From the NCBI RefSeq assembly GCF_004346195.1, contig NZ_SMAK01000007.1, positions 62,001-126,000 of the forward strand: a stretch of DNA of 64,000 nucleotides, given 5' to 3'. Within the stretch, counting starts at the first letter, position 1. Each line of letters opens with the position of its first letter. The translations under genes and the position numbers were made by a program. Below, piece after piece: positions 43,508-51,918 of this stretch. Source of the DNA: Tepidamorphus gemmatus. GTDB taxonomy: Bacteria > Pseudomonadota > Alphaproteobacteria > Rhizobiales > Tepidamorphaceae. A model generated the notes under the pieces. It made no database searches. It had not been told where the DNA came from and saw only the letters and a list, made by a program, of their open reading frames with translations.

Positions 43508-45133
43508 TCACGCCTCCACAGCCCGGCCCTTCAGCGCGAACAGTCCGCGCGGGCGCTTCTGGATGAACAGGATGATGAACACCAGCACCAGGATCTTGCC
43601 GAGCACGGCGCCGGCATAAGGCTCGAGGAACTTGTTGACGATGCCGAGCGTCATCGCGCCGACCAGCGTGCCCCACAGATTGCCGACCCCGCCGAACACC
43701 ACGACCATGAAGGAATCGATGATGTAGCCCTGACCGAGATTGGGGCTGACATTGTCGATCTGGCTGAGCGCCACGCCGGCAATGCCGGCGATGCCGGAAC
43801 CGAGGCCGAAGGTCATCGCGTCGACCCAAGATGTGCGGATGCCCATCGAGCCGGCCATGCGGCGGTTCTGGGTGACGGCGCGCATCCTCAGGCCGAAGGC
43901 GGTGTATTTCAGCGCCGCCACGAGCAGCAGCAAGACGGTGAGGGCGAACAGCACGATGACCAGCCGGTTGTAGGTGATCGCCATCCCTCCGAGTTCGAAG
44001 GCGCCCGACATCCAGGACGGAGCGCCGACCTGGCGGTTGGTCGGCCCGAACATGGTGCGCACCGCCTGCTGCAGGATCAGCGACAGGCCCCAGGTGGCGA
44101 GCAGCGTTTCCAGCGGCCGGCCGTACAGGAAGCGGATGATGCCGCGCTCGATCGCCACCCCGATCGCGCCCGCCACCAGGAAGGCGAGCGGCAGGGCGAC
44201 AACGACCGAGGCGTCGAACAGGCCGGGCGCGTGGGCGCGGACGATCTCCTGCACGACGAAGGTCGTGTAGGCGCCGATCATCACCATCTCGCCATGTGCC
44301 ATGTTGATGACGCCCATCACGCCGAAGGTGATGGCAAGCCCGATCGCGGCGAGCAGCAGCACCGCGCCGAGCGAGATGCCGTACCAGACGTTCTGCGCGG
44401 CGTTCCACATCGCGCGCTGCTGCTCGAGGCGCGACACGGCGGCCTCGGCGGCGGCCCGGACCTCGCCGTCGCTGGCCGCCGCGACCGCCGAGAGCATCGC
44501 CAGCGCCTCCTGATCGCCGCGCGCGGCGACCGTCGCGATCGCCGCGATGCGATCGGCATCGCCGGCATCGGAGGTGACGACGATTGCCGCGCGCGCCTGC
44601 TGCATCGCCCGGCGCACGCCCGCGTCTTCCTCCTCGGCGATGGCGTGATCCAGTACCTTGATCATCTCGGGATCCGGCGTACGGAACAGCGTTCGGGCTG
44701 CGGCAAGCCTGACCGAGGCGTCGGGGCTGTTGAGCGTCAGGCCGGCCAGGGCGCTGCGCACCGCGCGCCGCAGGCTGTTGTTGACGCGGATCTTGTCGAC
44801 GGCGGCGCGACCGGCTGTTCCGGCATCCTCGCCGGTCAGCGGATCGGTCAGCGCGAAGTCGGCGCCGTCGCGGCGGGCGAAGAACACCTTGCCGTCGCTC
44901 TTGCGGACATAGAGATCGCCGGCGGCGAGCGTCTCGAGGATCGGGGCGACGGCGGGATTGCCGGTCGCGCCCAGCGCCGCGACCGCGGCCTCGGTTCCGG
45001 CAAAACCGCCGATGGCGAGGCCATCGACGAGGCGTCCGAGATCGGGCGCGGCATCCTGGGCCTCGGCCCTGCCCGCAGCGAGCACGGCGGCAAGAAGGAT
45101 CGCGGCAAACAGTCGGGCGAGAAGCAGGTACAT
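43508..45133 (-). CDS. urtB: Urea ABC transporter permease UrtB (with periplasmic N-terminal domain)
   Basis: A 541-aa LivH-like permease. A signal-like helix (LLLARLFAAILLAAVLAAG) is followed by an N-terminal soluble domain of about 200 aa made of helical repeats (e.g. GFAGTEAAVAALGATGNPAV, LRRAVRSALAGLTLN), usual for UrtB and absent from amino-acid LivH. The permease part starts near residue 245 with AVLLLAAIGLAITFGVMGVI and includes NMAHGEMVMIGAYTTFVVQE and VFGGVGNLWGTLVGAMTLGI. It follows urtA by 117 bp. Confidence 0.96.
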   Translation of the reverse strand: MYLLLARLFAAILLAAVLAAGRAEAQDAAPDLGRLVDGLAIGGFAGTEAAVAALGATGNPAVAPILETLAAGDLYVRKSDGKVFFARRDGADFALTDPLTGEDAGTAGRAAVDKIRVNNSLRRAVRSALAGLTLNSPDASVRLAAARTLFRTPDPEMIKVLDHAIAEEEDAGVRRAMQQARAAIVVTSDAGDADRIAAIATVAARGDQEALAMLSAVAAASDGEVRAAAEAAVSRLEQQRAMWNAAQNVWYGISLGAVLLLAAIGLAITFGVMGVINMAHGEMVMIGAYTTFVVQEIVRAHAPGLFDASVVVALPLAFLVAGAIGVAIERGIIRFLYGRPLETLLATWGLSLILQQAVRTMFGPTNRQVGAPSWMSGAFELGGMAITYNRLVIVLFALTVLLLLVAALKYTAFGLRMRAVTQNRRMAGSMGIRTSWVDAMTFGLGSGIAGIAGVALSQIDNVSPNLGQGYIIDSFMVVVFGGVGNLWGTLVGAMTLGIVNKFLEPYAGAVLGKILVLVFIILFIQKRPRGLFALKGRAVEA

Positions 45134-45250
45134 CGGCAGATCGGCCCGTCGGCAACGGTTTGGTGGAAGGGGCGAGGATTCGCCGCCGGACCGGCAACCC
45201 AGTGCGGTCGCATCGTCCGGCGGCGTCCCCCTCTGGTTAAGCTCCGGCGC

Positions 45251-46546
45251 TCAGGAGCCCTGGCCGCCGCACTTGCCGGTGACGACGTTGAAGTTTCCGC
45301 AGCTGAGCGGCGCCCGCCAGTCGGAGATCAGGTCCTTGGAGCCCTCGAGATAATCCGACCACTCGTCGCCGACGACGAGGCCGGGCGTCTCGTAGACAAT
45401 CTCGAACTGGCCGTCGTCCTGGATCTCGCCGATCAGCACCGGCTTGGTGATGTGGTGGTTCGGCATCATCGCCGAGTAGCCGCCGGACAGGTTCGGCACA
45501 GTGACGCCGATCATCGCGTCGATCACCGCGTCGGGATCGGTCGTGCCGGCCTTCTCGACCGCCTTAACCCACATGTTGAAGCCGATGTAGTGGGCTTCCA
45601 TCGGATCGTTGGTGACACGCTCGGGATCCTTGATGAACTCCTGCCAGGCGGCGATGAACTCCTCATTCTCCGGCGTGTCGACACTCATGAAGTAGTTCCA
45701 GGCGGCGAGATGGCCGACCAGCGGTGCCGTGTCGAGCCCGGCGAGCTCCTCCTCGCCGACCGAGAAGGCGACGACGGGAATGTCCTCGGCCTTGATGCCC
45801 TGGTTGCCGAGCTCCTTGTAGAATGGCACGTTGGCATCGCCGTTGATGGTGGATACCACCGCCGTCTTCTTGCCGGCGGATCCGAAGGCCTTGATCTCCG
45901 AGACGATCGACTGCCAGTCGGAATGCCCGAACGGCGTGTAGTTGATCATGATGTCTTGCTCGGCGACGCCCTTCGACTTCAGGTAGGCCTCGAGGATCTT
46001 GTTGGTGGTGCGCGGATAGACGTAGTCGGTGCCGGCCAGCACCCAGCGCTCGACGCCCTCGTTCTCCATCAGGTAGTCGACGGCGGGAATGGCCTGCTGG
46101 TTCGGGGCAGCGCCGGTGTAGAAGACGTTGCGGGAGGATTCCTCGCCCTCGTACTGAACGGGATAGAATAGGATGCCATTCAGTTCCTCGAAGACGGGCA
46201 GGACCGACTTGCGGCTGACCGAGGTCCAGCAGCCGAACACCGCGGCGACCTTGTCCTGGGCAAGCAGCTCGCGCGCCTTCTCCGCGAACAGCGGCCAGTC
46301 GGAGGCCGGATCGACAACGACCGCCTCGAGCTGCTTGCCGAGCAGGCCGCCCTTCTTGTTCTGCTCCTCGATGAGCATCAGCATGACGTCCTTGAGCGTC
46401 GTCTCGGAGATCGCCATCGTCCCCGAAAGCGAATGCAGGATGCCGACCTTGATCGTCTCCTGCGCCGCAGCGGGCGCGGCTGCGGTCGCCAGCGCCAACC
46501 CCGCCGCGCCGATGCCCGCCAGAAGCCCCTTCCAACATCTGGTCAT
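45251..46546 (-). CDS. urtA: Urea ABC transporter substrate-binding protein UrtA
   Basis: A 431-aa periplasmic urea receptor. A GGGGAGAG ribosome site precedes ATG 46546, and the signal peptide GLLAGIGAAGLALATAAAPA is cleaved near AAAQE. UrtA-specific blocks are ILHSLSGTMAISETTLKDV, AAVFGCWTSVSRKSVLPVFE, GILFYPVQYEGEESSRNVFY and FGHSDWQSIV, which separate it from leucine-binding relatives. It starts the urt-ure run that is continuous on the minus strand to 34328. Two palindromes lie 187-229 bp upstream. NtrC-type nitrogen control is usual for urt operons but a sigma-54 promoter is not evident. Confidence 0.96.
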   Translation of the reverse strand: MTRCWKGLLAGIGAAGLALATAAAPAAAQETIKVGILHSLSGTMAISETTLKDVMLMLIEEQNKKGGLLGKQLEAVVVDPASDWPLFAEKARELLAQDKVAAVFGCWTSVSRKSVLPVFEELNGILFYPVQYEGEESSRNVFYTGAAPNQQAIPAVDYLMENEGVERWVLAGTDYVYPRTTNKILEAYLKSKGVAEQDIMINYTPFGHSDWQSIVSEIKAFGSAGKKTAVVSTINGDANVPFYKELGNQGIKAEDIPVVAFSVGEEELAGLDTAPLVGHLAAWNYFMSVDTPENEEFIAAWQEFIKDPERVTNDPMEAHYIGFNMWVKAVEKAGTTDPDAVIDAMIGVTVPNLSGGYSAMMPNHHITKPVLIGEIQDDGQFEIVYETPGLVVGDEWSDYLEGSKDLISDWRAPLSCGNFNVVTGKCGGQGS

Positions 46547-46732
46547 TCGACTCTCCCCTCGTTGATCGGTGGCCGTGCGGCCACCCGACGTGTCACGCAA
46601 GAGCCGGGCCAATCGGCCGAGATCGTCGACGGGGGCAGTCAAACGTCTGGAGAATGGAGGGTTTCCGACGGCTGGCGGTCTCTGTCAGGGAAATGGTGCA
46701 CCGCAAAAAGAATTGGCGCACTCTCCAGCATA

Positions 46733-46749
46733 TGCCCAACACTTGGGCA
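46733..46749. promoter_or_regulatory. 17-bp palindrome upstream of urtA
   Basis: TGCCCAACACTTGGGCA: arms TGCCCAA and TTGGGCA around CAC. About 187 bp upstream of the urtA start and 77 bp after the RND pump stop. It looks like an operator for a dimeric regulator. Confidence 0.45.
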
Positions 46750-46761
46750 CATGTGAGAGTG

Positions 46762-46775
46762 GCTCAATTCTGAGC
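46762..46775. promoter_or_regulatory. Second palindrome upstream of urtA
   Basis: GCTCAATTCTGAGC: arms GCTCA and TGAGC around ATTC, flanked by GTG and AC that extend the symmetry imperfectly. Thirteen bases beyond the 17-bp palindrome. It may be a further site in the same control region. Confidence 0.35.
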
Positions 46776-46825
46776 ACAAGCCGCGAAAGGCGGCGACTGC
46801 AGGCTCGGTTCGCCCGCCGGCGCTC

Positions 46826-49800
46826 TCAGCGCGCGCCGGGCGCGGGCGGTGCGGCGCCGATCTCCGCCAGCGCCTTCTCCTCCGCGGCGAGCTTCTCGCG
46901 ATGGCCGGCCCGGTCCGAGGCGAGGAAGGTATAGATCACCGGCAGCACGAACAGGGTGAAGAGGGTGCCGATCAGCAGACCGGCGACGATCGGCACCGCG
47001 ATGGCGAAACGGCTTGCCGCGCCCGCCCCGCCCGCGAACAGCAGCGGCGACAGGCCGGCGACCATGGCGGCGGTGGTCATCAGGATCGGCCGCAGGCGCA
47101 GTTCCGCTGCATGCGCGACGGCTTCGGCGCGCGACAGGCCATGCTGCTCCTGCTGCTCGCGCGCCACCTCGCAGATCAGGATGCCATGCTTGGTGATGAG
47201 ACCGATCAGCGTCACCAGCCCGATCTGGCTGTAGATGTTCATCGAGGTGAGCCCCAGCGCCAGCGGGATCAGCGCGCCGACGATCGACAGCGGCACCGAG
47301 ACGAGGATGACCAGCGGGTCGCGCAGGCTTTCGTACTGGGCAGCGAGCACCAGATAGATCACCACGATCGCGAAGACGAACACGAGATAGAGCGCGCTGC
47401 CCTCCTGGACGAATTGCCGCGAGCTGCCGGCATAGTCGATCGAGAACCCCTCGGGCAGGCTGCGCGCCGCCTCCTGCTGCAGGAAGGCAAGCGCGTCGCC
47501 GGGGGTCAGGCCGATCATCGGCACGCCGTTGATGGTCGCCGCGTTGAGCTGGTTGAAGCGGTTGAGGCTCGCCGGCATCACCACCTGCCGGATGGTGATC
47601 AGGCTCGACAGCGGCACCATGTCGCCGCTGGCCGTCTTTACGTAGTAGCTGCCGAGCTGAGCGGGGTCGAGCCGGTCGGCGCGCGGCACCTGCGGGATCA
47701 CCTGGTAGGACCGGCCGCCGAGATTGATCAGGTTGACGTAGTTGCCGCCGGTCATCGCCGCGAAGGTCGTGCCGATGTCGCGCATGGTGATGCCGAGCGC
47801 ACCCGCCTTGTCGCGATCGATCTCGATCACCGTCTGCGGAGTGTCGAACTTCAGGTCGGAATCGATGAACAGGAACTGGCCACTGGCCTGCGCGGCCTGC
47901 AGGATCTGCTCGGTGACCTGGGCGAGCTGCTCGTAGTCGGCGGTGGTCTGGACCACGAAGGAGACCGGGAAGCCGGCCCCCGATGTCGGCAGCGGCGGCG
48001 GCGAGAACACCGATCCCTTGATGCCCGGTATCGCGTTGATCCGGCTCTGCACCTCCTGGCTCATTTCCTTGGCCGAGCGCGTGCGCTCCGACCACGGCAC
48101 GAAGGTGCCAATGCCGAGCGCCGCACTGGGCGTGCCGTCGAAGCCGGTGATGGTGAAGCCGAGATCGGTCTCCGGCATGGCCGTGAATGCTGCCGCAACG
48201 TCATCGGCATAGAGGTTCATGTAGTCGATATTGGCATAGCTCGGGCCGTTGTAGATGGTGAATAGCGCGCCCTGATCCTCCTCGGGCGCCATTTCCTGCC
48301 GGATCTGCGGGAACAGCAGGCCGATCATGCCGACCACGATCAGGGCGAAGGCGACCGTGCTCGCCCGCTCGCGCAGCGACCCGCGCAGCGCCCGCGCATA
48401 GCCGCGCTGCAGGGCGCCGAAGACTCGATCGACGCGCGCGGCGAAGCCGCCGGCGCGGGTATGGCGCAGCAGCTTCGAGCTCATCATCGGCGATAGCGTC
48501 AGCGCGACGATTCCCGACACGATGACGGCGCCGGCAAGCGTCAGCGCGAATTCGCGGAACAGCGTCCCGGTGAGTCCGCCGGTCAGCGCGATCGGCGCGT
48601 AGACCGCCGCCAGCGTGATGGTCATCGAGATCACCGGGGTGGCGATCTCGCGTGTGCCGCGGATCGCCGCCTGGAACGGTGTCAATCCTTCCTCGATGTG
48701 GCGGTGGATGTTCTCGAGCACGACGATCGCGTCGTCGACGACGAGGCCGATCGCCAGCACCATCGCCAGCAGCGTCAACAGGTTGATCGAGAACCCGAGC
48801 GCCCACAGCGCGGTCATCACGCCGATCAGTGACAGCGGGATCGTCACCATCGGAATGATGGTGGCGCGCACCGAGCCGAGAAACAGGAAGATCACGACGA
48901 TCACGATCGCAGCGGCCTCGCCGACGGTCTTCAGCACCTCGTAGATCGATTCCTGGATGAACTCGGTGGCGTCGTAGACGATTTCGAGCTCGAGCCCTTC
49001 CGGCAGCTCGGCGGCAATCTGCGGCAACACCTCGCGCACGTCGCGCACGACGGTGATCGCGTTGGCATCGGAGGCGACCTTGATGCCGAGGAACACCGCC
49101 GACTTGCCGCTCACCACCACCGCCGAGTCCTGGTTCTGGGAGCCCAGTTCGATCGTCGCGACATCGCCGAGCCGGACGATGTCGGTGCCGCTGTTGCGCA
49201 CCACCAGCTTGCGGAATTCCTCGACCGAGGTCGAATCGGTCATGGCGCGGTTGGTAATGACGTCGTAGTAGCCCTTGGTCGCGCCCGCAGCAGCGGAGAA
49301 GTTGTTGGCCTGCAGCGCGGCGACAACCTCGGCCGCGGTCAGCCCGAACTGGGCGAGCTTCAGCGGGTCGATCCACACGCGCATCGCGAAGGTGCGCGAA
49401 CCGAGGATGTCCGGGGAGGCGACTCCCGGCACCACCGACAGGCGCGGCTGCACGACGCGGGTCAGGTATTCGGTGATCTGCTCCTCGGTCAGGACCGGCG
49501 AGGTGAAGGCGATGTACATCGACGCGAATGTGTCGCCGGTTGCCTTGACCAGTACCGGGTCGTTGATGTCGGAAGGCAGCTGCGCACGGACCTGGTTCAC
49601 CTTGGCGGTGACGTCGGTCATGGCGGCGTTGGCGTCATAGTTCAGGCGCACGAAGACCTGGATGACGCTGGCGCTCTGGGCGCTCCTCGAGGTGATGTAG
49701 TCGATGCCGTCGGCGCTGGCGACGGCCTTCTCGATCGGCTCGGTGACGAACCCCTGCATCAGGTTGGCGTCCGCCCCGGGATAGGTGGTGGTGATGGTGA

Positions 49801-49927
49801 TGACGGTGTTCTGCATCTCCGGGTACTGGCGAACCTGGAGATTGGCGGCCGAGTTGAGACCGACCACGAAGATCAGCAGGCTGACGACCACCGCCAGCAC
49901 CGGGCGCCTGATGAAGATGTCGAACAC
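46826..49927 (-). CDS. RND (HAE1) multidrug efflux pump, inner-membrane transporter
   Basis: A 1033-aa proton-driven efflux pump of the AcrB/MexF class. It starts MFDIFIRRPVLAVVVSLLIF, has the expected 12 spans with two large periplasmic loops, and carries the proton-relay Asp pair in TM4 (LAIGLVVDDAIVVLENI, about residue 405) and the TM10 Lys in LIGLITKHGILICE. The first loop begins with QYPEMQNTVITITTTYPGA. It lacks an obvious outer-membrane partner gene nearby, so it probably uses a TolC encoded elsewhere. It lies 48 bp after the adaptor gene. Confidence 0.96.
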   Translation of the reverse strand: MFDIFIRRPVLAVVVSLLIFVVGLNSAANLQVRQYPEMQNTVITITTTYPGADANLMQGFVTEPIEKAVASADGIDYITSRSAQSASVIQVFVRLNYDANAAMTDVTAKVNQVRAQLPSDINDPVLVKATGDTFASMYIAFTSPVLTEEQITEYLTRVVQPRLSVVPGVASPDILGSRTFAMRVWIDPLKLAQFGLTAAEVVAALQANNFSAAAGATKGYYDVITNRAMTDSTSVEEFRKLVVRNSGTDIVRLGDVATIELGSQNQDSAVVVSGKSAVFLGIKVASDANAITVVRDVREVLPQIAAELPEGLELEIVYDATEFIQESIYEVLKTVGEAAAIVIVVIFLFLGSVRATIIPMVTIPLSLIGVMTALWALGFSINLLTLLAMVLAIGLVVDDAIVVLENIHRHIEEGLTPFQAAIRGTREIATPVISMTITLAAVYAPIALTGGLTGTLFREFALTLAGAVIVSGIVALTLSPMMSSKLLRHTRAGGFAARVDRVFGALQRGYARALRGSLRERASTVAFALIVVGMIGLLFPQIRQEMAPEEDQGALFTIYNGPSYANIDYMNLYADDVAAAFTAMPETDLGFTITGFDGTPSAALGIGTFVPWSERTRSAKEMSQEVQSRINAIPGIKGSVFSPPPLPTSGAGFPVSFVVQTTADYEQLAQVTEQILQAAQASGQFLFIDSDLKFDTPQTVIEIDRDKAGALGITMRDIGTTFAAMTGGNYVNLINLGGRSYQVIPQVPRADRLDPAQLGSYYVKTASGDMVPLSSLITIRQVVMPASLNRFNQLNAATINGVPMIGLTPGDALAFLQQEAARSLPEGFSIDYAGSSRQFVQEGSALYLVFVFAIVVIYLVLAAQYESLRDPLVILVSVPLSIVGALIPLALGLTSMNIYSQIGLVTLIGLITKHGILICEVAREQQEQHGLSRAEAVAHAAELRLRPILMTTAAMVAGLSPLLFAGGAGAASRFAIAVPIVAGLLIGTLFTLFVLPVIYTFLASDRAGHREKLAAEEKALAEIGAAPPAPGAR

Positions 49928-49975
49928 GGGATCTGCTCCCCTCGGCTCTGGCCGGGACGCGCCGTAAGGTCCGGT

Positions 49976-51094
49976 CTAATAGGGTTGGGCGGTGACGTCG
50001 GGCTGCGGCATCGGCTCCTCCGACACCGAGATCTGCATCCCCGGCGAAAGCTTGAGCTGGCCGGCGGTAACCACGATGTCGCCGGCGGCCACCCCTTCCT
50101 CGATCACGACCCTGTTGCCGCGCCGGTCGCCGACGCGCACCACGACGCGCTTCACGGTGGGATGCTCGGCACCCTCGGCGGCAGGTTCGACGACGTAGAC
50201 GAAGTCGCCATAGAGATTGTAGCTGATCGCCGAGGAGGGCACGACGACCACCTCGCGTTCGTCCGCAAGCTCGACCGAAACGTTGGCGAACATGCCGGGA
50301 CGCAGCGCCCTGTCGGGGTTGGGGATGGTTCCCTCGACCCGGATCAGCCCCGTGGCCGGATCGACGCGCGGCTCGAGCGACGTGATCGTGCCGTCGAAGA
50401 CCTTGCCCGGAGCGGCGTCGCTGGTCACGCGGATCGCCCGGCCGGGGACGATCTGGTTGAGATCTCGCTGGCCGACGCTGAATTCGACGAGCAGGGTGTC
50501 GAGGTTCTGCAGGTTGACGATCGGAGTGCCGGGTTGGATGTACTGGCCGAGATCGACCTGACGGATGCCGAGCACGCCGTCGAAGGGCGCGGTGACCGTC
50601 TTCTTGTCAATCTGGGCCTGCAGCGCGGCGACCTGGGCGCGCTGGGATTCCATCTGGTAGAGCCGTTCGTCGATGTTGGCCTGCGAGACGGTCGCGCCCG
50701 GCGCCAGCGAGGCGATGCGCTTGTAATTGGCCTCGGACAGCAGGAAATTGGCCTCGGCAGCGCGCAGATTGGCTTCCTCGATCTCGGAATCGAGCTTCAC
50801 CAGCACATCGCCGGCTTTCACGGTGTCACCCGAGTTGAAGCTGATCGACTGCACCACGCCGCCGACGGACGGCGTCACATCGACGCCGTTGACGGCACGC
50901 AGCGTGCCGATCGCCGGGACGGTGGTGTGCCAGCGGTCGGTGGTGGCCGTCGCCGTCGAGACGCTGATCACCGGCTTCGGCATGTTGGCGAAGTACTCGG
51001 CGATCATCTTGTTCCTGAACATGATGAAGCCGTAGACGCCGCCGAAGATCACACCGGCGATCACGAGCATCACCAACATCCTTACCCAGCGCAT
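49976..51094 (-). CDS. RND efflux periplasmic adaptor (membrane fusion protein)
   Basis: A 372-aa MFP subunit. An N-terminal membrane anchor (MLVMLVIAGVIFGGVYGFIM) is followed by the lipoyl half GGVVQSISFNSGDTVKAGDV (about 80-99), a helical hairpin, the second lipoyl half KKTVTAPFDGVLGIRQVDLG and beta-barrel/proximal domains ending GQLKLSPGMQISV. It connects the RND pump to an outer-membrane channel. The tetR gene ends 51 bp upstream on the same strand, giving a likely tetR-mfp-rnd operon. Confidence 0.94.
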   Translation of the reverse strand: MRWVRMLVMLVIAGVIFGGVYGFIMFRNKMIAEYFANMPKPVISVSTATATTDRWHTTVPAIGTLRAVNGVDVTPSVGGVVQSISFNSGDTVKAGDVLVKLDSEIEEANLRAAEANFLLSEANYKRIASLAPGATVSQANIDERLYQMESQRAQVAALQAQIDKKTVTAPFDGVLGIRQVDLGQYIQPGTPIVNLQNLDTLLVEFSVGQRDLNQIVPGRAIRVTSDAAPGKVFDGTITSLEPRVDPATGLIRVEGTIPNPDRALRPGMFANVSVELADEREVVVVPSSAISYNLYGDFVYVVEPAAEGAEHPTVKRVVVRVGDRRGNRVVIEEGVAAGDIVVTAGQLKLSPGMQISVSEEPMPQPDVTAQPY

Positions 51095-51145
51095 GGGACA
51101 TTCCTCGTCCAGAGTGCAGCCGCGATCCGTAACGGCGCGTGATCG

Positions 51146-51739
51146 TCAGGAATTCAGGCTCGACGCGGCGGGGGCGGCGGTGGATGTGTCGTCGTCCACG
51201 AGCGAGCGCATATAGGCGCAGATCTGCGCACGGCCAGCATCGTCGAGCGGAGAAATGCCGAGCAGTTCCCAGAACATCAGACCGTCGGAGGCGAGCCAGA
51301 CCAGGAGCGCCAGGCGGGGATCGGGCGAATCCTGCTCGAGCTCGCGCAGCGTTTCTTCAAGTTCGACGCGCAGCGGCGCCAGCAGATCCGGATTCTCGGC
51401 CACGCCGGCCAGGACCGCGAGCTTTGCGCCGCGATCGAGCGGGATGTCCCGCTTGGCGGCGAGCAGGTTGCGCACCGCTGCGTTCGGGCGGGCGCCATCC
51501 TGTTCGCGCAACTCGGCAAGATAGGCGCGGTGGCGGTCGCAGAAGCTTTGCAACATCCCCTCGATCAGCGACTGCTTGGAGGGGAAGTTGTAGAGCAGGC
51601 CACCCTTGCTCAACCCTGCCTCCGCCGCGACGGCGTCGAGGGTCAGGTTGGCCGGCCCCCGCTTCGCGACCACGCGCTCGGCAGCCTCGAGGATCCTCGC
51701 CTTCGACTTCGGATTGCGGATGCGCTCGCGACCAGCCAT
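51146..51739 (-). CDS. TetR family transcriptional regulator of the RND pump
   Basis: A 197-aa repressor-type protein. The TetR HTH is clear: KARILEAAERVVAKRGPANLTLDAVAAEAGLSKGGLLYNFPSKQSLIEGM, read in pieces across residues 14-62. The C-terminal ligand domain has the ELEETLRELEQDS region and a hydrophobic core LALLVWLASDGLMFWELLG. ATG 51739 is chosen since it gives the normal N-terminus; the open frame runs to 51841. A perfect 14-bp palindrome lies 17-30 bp upstream of the start, so it likely represses its own operon. Confidence 0.93.
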   Translation of the reverse strand: MAGRERIRNPKSKARILEAAERVVAKRGPANLTLDAVAAEAGLSKGGLLYNFPSKQSLIEGMLQSFCDRHRAYLAELREQDGARPNAAVRNLLAAKRDIPLDRGAKLAVLAGVAENPDLLAPLRVELEETLRELEQDSPDPRLALLVWLASDGLMFWELLGISPLDDAGRAQICAYMRSLVDDDTSTAAPAASSLNS

Positions 51740-51755
51740 TACGGCAGCTCCTTGT

Positions 51756-51769
51756 ACCGTCCGGACGGT
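51756..51769. promoter_or_regulatory. TetR operator (palindrome ACCGTCCGGACGGT)
   Basis: A perfect 14-bp palindrome with imperfect extension TGT/GCA on each side, 17 bp upstream of the tetR start codon. The form ACCGTCC-GGACGGT is like operators of TetR regulators of efflux pumps. Confidence 0.65.
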
Positions 51770-51918
51770 GCAGATAAACCGGTCGCAGGGAACGGTCAAG
51801 CAGATGCTGCGCTGCAGCGACAGGTGCCGCGATACCGGCAAGTCAGGAACGCTGCAGATGACCGGCAGGCCCCTCGGCCCGGGACCTGCCGCTCCGCCGC
51901 GGGGAGGGAATGCGGGGA

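Noticed and set aside
43187-46171. A 994-codon plus-strand frame opposite urtC, urtB and urtA
   Set aside because: Antisense shadow. The minus-strand products carry clear UrtA/B/C motifs.
46680-46760. Sigma-54 promoter or NtrC sites for urtA
   Set aside because: TTGC near 46700 has no GG at the required spacing, and TGCACC/TGGCGCA half-sites are 11 bases apart instead of the usual spacing. Too weak to call.
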